A stretch of 64,000 nucleotides of DNA from Chrysogorgia sp. JL179-B06 (lineage: Eukaryota; Cnidaria; Anthozoa; Scleralcyonacea; Chrysogorgiidae), in contig JAYKKM010000253.1 in NCBI GenBank assembly GCA_035772405.1, forward strand, positions 1,123,501 through 1,187,500, read 5' to 3'. Below the pieces are notes generated by a model, which worked only from the letters and a program-made list of their open reading frames with translations, did not search any database and had not been told where the DNA came from. Numbering within the stretch: position 1 is the first letter of the stretch; each line of letters starts with the position of its first letter. Of this stretch, positions 34,001 to 46,000 are shown one piece after another. The position numbers and the translations under genes are program-made.

Positions 34001-37000
34001 AAGCCAAATATAGGTTTAAAAAGCCAGATAAATGGGGTTGTAATTGTTTATAAAAGTTGCATATTTGATGCATGTTTCAAAATAATAAAATACATGTTTT
34101 TATTTATTTGTCACCGGTTTATTATGAACGTTCTCAAGATTGTTGATCATATAATAAACTACTTATTGACCTCGCTTGTTCGGTCTGTACTAGTGAAATA
34201 TCAGACCTCCGTTTTCTGCACCGACCTCGGCTTAGCCTGCGAAGCAGGCGCTCCCGGGTTTTGGGAGCCCGGGTTTTGGGAGCCCGATTTTTGGGAGCCC
34301 TCGCTGCGCTCACTCGGTCCGTACTATATGAAAACGTCGGTCCAATATTTCACTAGTACTATAGACCTCACGCTCGCTCAATAACTAGTAATTATTTAAT
34401 TTATCAATATATCCATATATCGTTTTGTAGGAAGTAAGTTAGGTTTACATGACACTAAAAAATGTAGCATAATGTCAAAAATAAATGAAATTATAGAGTT
34501 TTTGTGTTTGTCGATAACGTCAATGTGACGTCACCAGACAAAAGAAGTTTTCTTACATACCGTATTTACTCGTTTAAGCGTAGCCTGCATAGCAGACGGT
34601 TGTTTGGGGGAGTGGGTTATATTCGGGACGCGACGCGGAACACAGCGAGGCGGAAAACCCGCGCCCCTCCCCCCAAACAACCGTCTGCTACGCAGGCTAG
34701 TTTAAGCGCCGCTCTTTAAATTTTCAGTGTTTCAGATGTGGCGCTCATTTGAGGGCGGCACTCTTTAAAAAATATTTTATTTGTAAATGATAACAAGAAC
34801 TATTAACTAAAATAAACAAGTTTCAAATGTCATATGACAATTCACTGTCCCATTTTAATGTTTACTAATAATAATGTTTACTATTTATATAGCGCAAATT
34901 AGCATGTGTATATTACAACATCGACAATTTATTCTATTATATTCAGTAACTAGTATCCAGTACTCCAATCAATTAACCTTAGATATTTATTTTTACAGTT
35001 TTTATCATCATTAATTTTCCTAACTATATTTATCCTAACCCGCCCTGTCAACTTCCCGGGCGGCGGAACGTTTTTACAATTTATAAAAGAGCTTTAAAAT
35101 ACACTCACTTTGAACTAAAAAGCATGGAAATACAAGAAAATACATTTCCGAGGCTGATGATTGAGATGTATACTGTGGTTGTTTTATATTAGCTTTTTGA
35201 ACAATTCTGACGGTGCTTCGATTAAGCGCCGCATTTTGTGAATAATTAGTGCGGCGCTTATTTGAGGGCGGCGCTCAAACGAGTAAATACGGTATGCCAT
35301 AAATATTGGGCGCTAAATGACCTGATACGATTTGGCTATCGCCTCGTGTTTTATACACCCGATAAAACACTGCTTCTCGTGTTTCAAACTATCATAAGAC
35401 ATGTCCAAATCTGTTTTATCATATCTTCTAGGTCTGGTGCGATATGACAACTGACGGAGGAGGCTTCATGCTAATTGGACATAAAAATAACTCAATCACG
35501 TTGTCTGTTCCATCCAATGATAACCCAGTTGAGCCTTTGGGTTCCCCCCATTGGTCAAGTGCACTTAGCGACGCTCCAATTTTGGATTTCAGAGTTCAAA
35601 TGTCAACGGGAGGCGATTTCGAACAAACGAAAGCACACTGGTATATTAAATACGCTAATCGCCTTTTACTCCCACTGCTTTACTTCAATATTTAAAATGG
35701 GGAAATACACATAGGCGTACCTGATCAGTTATGTTGGGGGGGGGGGGGGGGACATTTTTGCCCGAAAAATTAAAAGTCGACTGTACGTCGATCATCGGAT
35801 GCAGTGTGGCAGGCGCAACTTCATATGTGAGTAGATTTCTCAGCGGTTCGCCGGTTTCCTCACCGAAATAGGGCCTTAGTATAATTTTAAACAGGGCAAC
35901 TGCAAAACAACTCTAATATGTTATGTTAATGTTAAAACATATTACTTTAATATTAAAACAGTTCAAATATAAAATTTTCATGAATATTTAACAGTAATAT
36001 TATCCGAATTTACCCGAAATGTTTTCCAAAAAGTGCCCGAAATTTTTATTTTTAAATACTGTTTGGTAAATCACCGTAATTGTTAACGATAAAATTAGGA
36101 GTTGCTTTTTTCTTCCACACTTTGGTATCTTATCCTAGGTCATTCAGATTAAATAACACACGTCCACTGAAGAATCTTATGATTATGGGAGAAAAAGGGT
36201 GTGATCGCACTTCGGCTGGAATTGGAGATATTGCATATGTCAAAAATCTTCAGACAGAGAAGATTGTTACAACCACTTTCCGCTGTTCAAAATTCGGCAC
36301 GGGACACGATCCAGACATTAATATAGGATGGGTAAGTATAATTTTCGGTTTATTTCTTATAACAAAACTTCTTTAATTAAATCAACACGCTGCAACACGA
36401 GCTGCATAACATCTGGCTTTTCGTATATTTCCAGAGTTTAACAGATAGTTTCCAGCACTCTGATTGGTCTAGAGGCAACCTACTCTGGCATAATAAGCAC
36501 CACATAGCGCGGTGACTAATCGGGCGGCAAGCAGCCGTTTTGACCAAATTTCAAACGAAGAAATCAATAAAGTAAAAAATCCGGTTCTACAATAAACTAA
36601 AGATTCAACAAGATATAAAGTTTGGCAGAAATTTTGGAAGAAAAAAGTGTTTTTCTCACTCAAAACAGTCATAACTTTGAAAATAACATTGCTCTAAAAT
36701 GTTTGTCCAATTGCTCTAAAACATTTTTATAAATTCAATTAGAGATAGATTTTAATCAATTAAATTATTTAATTGAATTAGAGATTTAATTAGCTTTTAC
36801 ATAATATTTATTCTCTTTTCAGTCCATGATGAACTCTTGTTTACAAAAGCCATGTCGTTGGGGCTTTGCTTATCATCATATATATCCTATTAAGTTGGAT
36901 TCTTCTGGAGCCTTTAGGTATAAGCCACTATTAATACGATTACGAAACCAGGCGGAAAACACAATTCTATAATAATCAAGATAAAAATCAAGGCGCAATA

Positions 37001-40000
37001 ACAAAGACGAAGAAGAGGAATCGTCAATTTAATTATATGTCACTTTTTTGTGTTTTTTGATTTTCACCACTGTTTTCATTGCAATAAATGAAGTCTAGAA
37101 ACATAGGCAACAGAAATATACAGGGTGTATAAAAAACAACGAGACCTTTAGAAATTAACCTATTGTTGTTAAGCACAGGATTTTATGCTCCTCATGGGAA
37201 TTTAAAATAGCTTCTAATCGTATGAAGGAGCATAACTGTATAACAAATTGTCAAAGTACTAATTAGTCATATCATCAGTTCGAATAAAAATGGTTCAACT
37301 GACCACAGAGCAACGAGTTTTTACTGTTTTACATATATTATACCGAGACTCAATGTACTTTGAGTCTCGGTATAATGTAAAACAGTAAAAACTCGTTGCT
37401 CTGTGGTCAGTTGAACCATTTTCATTCGAACTGATGGTATGACTAATTAGTACTTTGACAATTTTTTATGCTCCTTCCTTACATGATTAGAAGCTATTTT
37501 AAATTCTTAGAAGCATAAAATGTTGTGCGTAACAACAATAGGTTAATTTCTAAAGGTCTCGTTTTTTTTATACACCCTGTACAGGCTTAATAAGAAAAGA
37601 AGAAAGATATCATATGCCCACCGGACATTTGTACAAGCATACACATAAAAAAATCGGTTAAAAGAAAGCTTGGATATTATCCAGCGACGGACACCACGAG
37701 AACTATATTTATTGATTTGTAAAAGAATGTTCAAATGTTTTGTCTAATTTTGGAAACAAGTAATGAATTATGGGTTCCATAGAACTACTCAATATCATAT
37801 TTCCGTTATAGTTATAGCACGAAGGTTGAAATGTCAGGAATCCTCAATGATGCCACAGCATTCGTTGGCTGCAACATGGGAAAGGTAAGTTCCTTCGTAT
37901 AAGTTAACTAAACAACATTTTGTTTATTTGTTGATTAAAATTTGGTTGATATATCTGCTTTAGTGCTGTGGTTGTTACGGACCGGTGGGTGGCAAAGACG
38001 ATTATTGTTCCTATAAATGTAAACCTATCAATGGAGGAACTGTCACAAAAAATGTCTACACCTGGTTTTGGGTGAGGTCAGCAATGCCCAAGAGAGTCTG
38101 GAACAGATGCATGGAGTACAAAGTAACGAAAGCTAATGGTGATGTCGTTTGGTATAAATTAGTTGGAGGAAATGTGAACTCACAGGAAGTAAGTTACACG
38201 TTGGGAAACCTTGACATGATTACTGACAGTCGTACTTGTGTATCTATAAGTATAATATTTGTATTTGTTTATGATTACATGAATAAATTTAAATATCTTG
38301 ATACATGTATCCACGAAGATGGCTGGCAAAAACGTGCAATGGGTTGAAAGATTGTTAATATATAATCTATTGACGAAGTGTTTTATCAGGGGTGTCGTGG
38401 CCCACCGGTGGTCCCCAAGATCGTATGGGCCCTTAAACAAAAACAACGTAAAAAAGGTAGAAACGTGGCAGGGTCGCCGCAACAGCATACGCCAATTATA
38501 GCAGTCCCAGATCGGTAAGAATAAAAATAATATATATATATTAAAAGACTAAAAGATCTACCGAAGGTCAACCACAGCGCAGCAGGGAGCACCAGCCAAA
38601 CTCCGGGCTGAGCCACACTTTTGGCAAACTGTTCTCCATGTCCTGAGGTATTCATTATTTCCCAGGCCCTTCTTTGAGAGCCAAGCCACTCCTGTGATTT
38701 ATAACTATTTTTAACCTATAGGAAGCTTTCATTTTATTTCCTGCATTTTATCAGCAAACATTCATATTATTTTCTCTTTTGTAGGGTCGTTGTGCGCAAA
38801 ATGAAGTTCTTTTGAATGAAGGGGTATGTTTTTAATCGATTCGTACATTTTAGATATAGTCATAAGATATAATGTAGACACATTAGATATTTAATAATTA
38901 TACATAAGCTCATAGCCAACGAGGTTATGTACGAGTTGGCTATTAGTTCATATACGACGAGTGCGAATGGTATAATTGTTTTATTATAGCAAAACACTTT
39001 GTCAGTTCGGGGTTTCTTTATAAAACCCCATCGATTTTAGCTTTTTTCGACCTAAAACAACATGCCGCCATCTTGTTTTTTCTCTACTGAGGTGATAGCC
39101 CAGTAGTAGAGGAGCCAATCAAATCGCGAGATAGCTCATATCCTACTAGTAGCTAAATATTAAATTTCTATAGACTATATAGTTGCATTTTTCGCGACTG
39201 GTCCTGGTTCGGTCTCGAGATTATTTTTTCAGCACTCGCAAAATTTTCCTCTACAATTAAACAAACGTCGGTATACCATGAGCTCGAGGCGTATATGAGC
39301 TCATAGCCAACGAGATGCGTAGCAACGAGCTAGTTATGAGCTCTATACGACGAGAGCGAATGCTATAATTCTTTTATAATATAGACGTGGTAGTTTTTAA
39401 TAAATGGCACCAAAACAGCTGTGGATATCCATTTTCACTATTTTACAAAACAAGATGGCGTCCTTCTGCTGGACATTTGTCTTTTGGCATAATTAAAAGC
39501 AATATTGTTAAAACCATAAAGAAACCACATAGAAAACTTTTTACTATATCCAGCGAAATTACTTTACTTAGTATTTATTTATACAAGAACCAATTGCGCA
39601 GGGCGGATAACAAATGCTCGGAAATCAACGAATTACGTGCTCTCCGAAAAAAAACTCGATTGAATAGTAAAAAATTGACTATTGTTAGTTTTCGTTCACA
39701 TGTGATTGTGTTTAAAAAGGAAAGAAATTTTCTTCATATACTTTTTATCATAGATTTTGAAGAAGTTTTATATTGTCTTTTACATCGCTATTATCACTAT
39801 TATCATGCAATATTATCATTATATAATAGCTTTAATCAATTCGCTATTAAAATTTCGTTAAAAGCATAACAAATTAGCTTTACTGGATATGTTCGGACGT
39901 AAAATCTTAAACCACTGTAAATATTTCAGATCGTGGTTGTTCCTGATTCGGCAGATATTGCTCAAAAGGTTCCTGCTGTACCTGGTCTAATTGCTTACGA

Positions 40001-43000
40001 AAAGGACAGCAAAGAACTTTATGTAAGATCAAATAAAACCTGGAAGGTGATAGCTCAGGAGAAGAAGGTAAAAAAGGTAAAGTAAAGATAAAAAAATTTG
40101 TTACCTATAAGTATGAATAAAACATTTCTTAATTAGTTTCTTAATTTAAATAATCGCACAGTAATCTCCAAACTGTTTGTTTCGAGAGGGACGATTAACG
40201 TCGTATAACCCTCGATCAGAACTAATCATCCCTGATGAATATTAGACAAGTGATGAACAGTATCACCCATCATCTAGTCTGGACGATGTTCGCAGGTTGG
40301 CACTACTGTATAGACAAGGTCTAAAGACGGATTTCCATTCATTTCATCTTATATAATTTGATAAAGTTTGTAACTGTTTACACGGCCCTATGAAAAACAT
40401 TATTTTAAATTTATGAATGATTAGGTTACCGTGTATAAAGATCATTGAATACAAAAAATATCGATAGACAAACTAAACTTGAAGACCGACAAAGAAGTTG
40501 CGTCTTTGCTAATTTCTATATCATTATCGATACGTCAATTTGATTTATTTCCTCATTCTTGTTAAGACCACATCGATTGATATAATTGTCCGCATTTAGG
40601 AACAGACCATTAACACGCTTGGTATAGTAGGCGGTAAATCTAAAACGTGAAATATAAATACGCAATATTTCATGTTCGCTGGAGTATATGACATGTAAAC
40701 AAATAATGAAAACAGAAGCTTATTTAATATTTTTCAATATAATATTTTCTTTGTTCTCTTGAAGATGATGAACAGGTTGGATACGAAGTTTGCACATCTT
40801 GACCAAAGACTTGAGAAACAACTTGGAATGAATCAAAATACAACTTTAGCGGACAAGATATCCTCGTTCAGCTCAATTATTGATCGACTTGAAAAACAAC
40901 TTGTAAACGTCAACCAAACTTTAGGAAACTATCTGTCAGCTGGAGGTATGTTATTGTTATATTCCTTTCTCAAAAATATTATTTTACATAGACACGTCTT
41001 GTCACTAAGTATTTTGTTTACAAGAAGAGCTTATATTTACATTAATTTCATACTAATTGTTTGTGGTTTCTATATAAAAGCCCTTATCGCAGAAGTCTCA
41101 TATTAGTAAACCAATTTGATTATTAGGCATACATAGCCTCAATTTCATTCTTTTGAATTCTATTGAAAAATGACGAAAGCTCAGAACGATGAGAAAATTG
41201 AATAGAATTCAAAAGAACGAATGAAGTTGCGGAGGCTATGCATGTATATATATTGGTGGTATTTATTCAATTGGTCTATTCCATAAGGTAAAAAATAAAA
41301 ATTAAAGCGAACTAATTTTATTGTCTACCAAATATTTTTCATCTTTTAAATGCTTCTTATAGAGTTAAAACAGTTAGTTTATATGACCTTAATCATATTT
41401 TTAGATGAGCTCCAGCTCTCAGTCATCTTGACAAAAGGACAAAACTATGTATCACAGCTTCGGAGGTGGCTTCCAGTAAAGTATCCTTGGCTGATTTGTT
41501 ACAGGGCGACTAGAGATGGCTGGCAATCGTCTAACTTCCACTCAAGATGTGATTCCAAAGGTCCCACAGTCACCATTGTACGCGTTGGAGAATACGTTTT
41601 TGGTGGATATACAGATGCATCATGGGAAGGTACCTCGATATTATACTTTTTATAGTTATGTTTAAAAGTGTTTTCATCACATCACGTTTATAAAAACAGA
41701 CAACATTGTTGGAAAAATTCATAGCTTGAAAGAGACGTTTTTACTCTCACAAAGTGAAATTTAGACGAGAGGGTTGCCCTTACACAGCTACAGTAAACGA
41801 TTTTCTTAAATTCAATAACAAAATGAAATGAACTAAATGCTGGTACTTTCCTTATTATATAACGTAAATAATTTGTAATAATACATTTTTAAAAAATCAA
41901 GAAATTAGAAATAGAAAATTGATTCGGTATCGCTATATTTCGATGAAATGATGTTAGGTTTCACAAAATGTCGTAATCTGCAAAGTTTCCAGTGATTCCG
42001 TGAATAATCTCAATAAATATATACTTGATTTTCTAAAAATATGTAAACCTCTTTACGTCATAGGTTGTCATTTGCATATCACAAAAGTCTAAATATCTCA
42101 AGAACGACGTGAGATATGAAAGAGCTCTAAATTACCATTCCTAATAATTTTCGATTTCCTAAGATGAACACCGAGTGCGCGGTACGTTGTTTGGGTATAT
42201 CATGTCTCAGCCGCAAGACGGGAATGAAATTTCCTGTCGCGACTATACTATTCATATTACCAGAAAATCGACAGTTCTCGTCTTGCAGGATATCGCATCT
42301 CGGCTTGGAGACTAATTGTGACGTTGCGTCATTATCTGCATTGCAGGTGATGTCAAGGGGTGATGTTGCATCTTAGTCATACGGTGGCCAAAGCCAATTC
42401 AGCTGTCTACGACACTGGATGGAGATCTGATCTCTGTGACGTTGCGTCACGTTCCTTGCTCCGCTTATTAGCAATTCGCTCGTTTGAATCTAAGAATATT
42501 TTTAAAATAATATAATCTGGTACTCTGGTTATCTGTATCAGTTTAAACTCAGACAAACAAAACAACATTTTAGTTGACTTAATAGCACAGCGTACAGCGT
42601 GTACGTTTGTTGCAGTACTGGCCAAAAATGTCGTTTGTCGCAGTGCTGGCCAAAAATGTCGTTTGTCGCAGTACTGGTCAAAAATGTCGTTTGTGTTTTG
42701 TCTAAAAAGTCGACCACAGCTAAGAATTCAGTATCTAATGAAGATCATAAGATCGTAATGTCTTTACTGTCATCTTTTATACAATCTCAATTTCAAACCA
42801 TTGCCTATGCCATTGAAGCAAACGGTGTGTTTGCGAGATGACGTCATTTCTCTGTTTTAACCACAACGCCATAACGCGTTATATTTTCTCTTAACATCAA
42901 TTAAGCTAAATGAAATAACCATGATTTTCAATAAAAATAATAATAATAATAATAAATTTAGATTTAAACACGATAAGGGTTAAAGCTCGTCGCTTGTGGG

Positions 43001-46000
43001 GTCGTGTGTTTATAATTAAGTACATATTATTAATGCATATGTTACAAAATAAGGTAAAGTAATCTTAAAATACAGATCTTAGAAGCATTTGTCAGGTTAG
43101 AAATTTGCCACATTTTAGTTAAATTTAATTTGTTGGCAAAACTTTTTTTGACCCCTGTATACGTGTTTAGTCCACGTAACTTTATTATCAATCGTAACTC
43201 CTAACAATCTTGACTACGTTAAAGTGCCCCTAACCTCAATATTTTTTATTGTCTGATTTGGAAGAACTTCTAAAATGATAAAGTAACTTATTTTGAAGAT
43301 TGTCGTTTCTTCGCTTTCTTTTTGAGATATATCAGTTTGTTTGATATGCAAATATCTGGAATTTACGTCACACATGCATAATGACTTATTGGAGAAATGT
43401 GTGTATCTCTTTCATTCTCGAACGAAATCCTTTAAAATCGAGAAGTTTGGTGTTGTGGGAGAAACACGCACACGTGTTACTCATACTTTAGTGTTTTTAT
43501 TTGATGAACGCGAAGATATATAACATTCTCTGATAACTCATTATGCATGTTGACGTAAATTCAGGACATTTGCATCTCAAACAAACTGATATATCTCAAA
43601 AAGAAAGCGAAGAAATGAAAATCTTCAAAATAAGTTACTTTATCTTTTTAAAAGTTCTTTCAAATAAGACAATACAAATTTTGAGGTTACGGGCACTTTA
43701 ACCACTTTATCTTATGTGATCCAAGTATTGATGCATTAACAAAAAAATAAATTCCTCTATGCATAATTACTATTCTTCGCACTTTTACGGGTGAGGAGTT
43801 AAGGAATTTAACCTGCACAAGTCCATCAGTTAGTCAAGCATGTTGTTAAGTTGTACCAGCTGTTGTGGTCTAGACACAGGTTCAATCCCTGGGTCGGACC
43901 TCCACTCAGGGTCTTAAAATAATTGCAAAGTTTGCAATAATATCAGCAAATGGTAAGACTTTCGGGTATCGACCTTAAATCGTAGGCCCTCAGAACCCCT
44001 ATCAATTGGGCTTCTAGTCTGTTGGGGTATTCCGTTCACCTAAGAGTGATAAAGCTAATAAACTCAACTAAATAAACTAAACTATAACCTTGTCAACAGA
44101 TTGTGCCATATATCCATCCAATTGGCTGATTTGAATATCCTGTTAAACATTGGTGATCAAACGCTTCTCAGCATCCCCCTTTCATTTAGCTCTAGTTGAA
44201 TTATGTGAGAAGATAAAGAACATTTGGAAAAACAATCCCAAAGATTAACTCATCAAAGATATAATATAAATGAATGTCCAATCGCATCGAGGCTATCATA
44301 TAGCCAATTGAGACTGCGCATCAAGTACTAGTTTTGTCATATAATTGTGCTTTTTGTGCTGTATATGAATTTCAAAAACTCATTAATAATTCATAAACCA
44401 ACTATCCAATTGCTGCTACGAAATTAGTCACATGCATGCGTCTTTATAATAGCTAAAGCACACTTATTCATGCAGAAACACAATACTTCTCGTGAATAAA
44501 GATTTTCATATAAAGATTTTTTATATAAAGATTTTTATATAAAGATTTTTTGTATAAAGATCGTATTCTCGCACAACAACATTCAAATTTACAACTAATT
44601 TAAAACTACCACGATCTAGCTCTTTACAAGAATCACTTTTCAGCAAAATTGAAAGCACAATTATTGAACACACAACTCGACATGTTCGTGTTAACATTTG
44701 ATACCCTCTCACCTTCACTCCCACGCATCGGGAAATTACTCAACATTTCGTCGGGAACGTCAAATCTAAAATCAGCCAAACTGAAGTCTATTAAATCCTT
44801 ACATTCTTCTTTCAAATCACTGTTCGCCCTCTCTGTTATATTACTTGGAGGTCCTAAAATAGTACTCACACGCTTTTCTTGCTCTTCGTTTTTTGGTTAT
44901 CGAAATCTTCGCTTTGGAGGCATATCAAAGACAAACGCTGCCGAGAATGTAGGCTTCGGCATTACCACGCCTCGGCATTTAAAATTCATATTCAAATTTT
45001 AGGTAGAGGACAACCAAGTTGCTATTCCCTAGAGATTTTATTTTCTATTTAAAATCCATGTTTCTCATTCACAGTTTTTGAAGCCATTCAAAAAACTCGC
45101 ATCACGTGTTTTATCAGATATAAAACACTGCTGCTCGTTTTTTAAATAGTACATACAGATAATAAAATTCAATGAATTGATAAAGCTATACCATGTATAG
45201 CTCTTTCATATAGCGTTAGATAGTATCTTATAAATTAATATCTATGTCAGGATCAAACCATCCAAATACGGAAATTTCGCAACAAAACTTTCCTTACGTT
45301 TTGCTGCTCGTTCTCTTGTATTATTTTATAAAAGAAATACCTGGATACTGTGATTGGATACTGTGATCCAAACACTTGGGAAGTTGCTCGACTTTCGAAA
45401 AGCTAAAAACACTCGCCTAGCTGCTCGTGTTTTTTACGCTTTTCTCCAGTCTCGCAACTTCCCAGGAAACCATTAGGTACTTCTTCAAGATAAAAGCTTG
45501 TTTCATCCATTTAAATTCTGCGTTTCTTGTGCTTATGATCATCACTTATGAACTACACAATCAGCTCGTGAAAAACAGGGTGTCCAAAAACTTATGAGCG
45601 CATATCATAATGCCAAGACAACATATTTGTTTTCTAATTAAACTTGTAAATTCTAGGTTACTAAAAGCACCAGTGGTTAAACACATATTTATTTATTTCG
45701 TTATTAACAAGTCAGAAAGCAACCATTCATGTTTAATGACATTAATGGCTTGGTCTAACGAAAGTTTTATTTGATTCAATCATACTAAGCATTTCTTTTT
45801 TAATACCTTTTTATTTTTCTAGGATCGAGTGGTTATAGATCAAGCTCGAGCTCGTTTATTTTTTCCCTCAAAAATAAGGACAACCTGCAGCCATTTAAAG
45901 CTCCAGAGTATCCGCGATACCATGATAAGGCAATTTACAGCAGCAATAGTTACGGTCCAACCTTTGGAGGAGGTCATGACTTGCACATCTCAAACAACGC

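Noticed and set aside
39387..39869. 160-codon open frame in intron 9 of the TLDc gene
   Set aside because: AT-rich composition with Tyr/His/Lys runs and no recognisable motif; flanked by repeats, no splice or promoter evidence.
42164..42376. 70-codon plus-strand open frame
   Set aside because: Within intron 12 of the TLDc gene, no motif, no splice context; looks like repeat-derived sequence.
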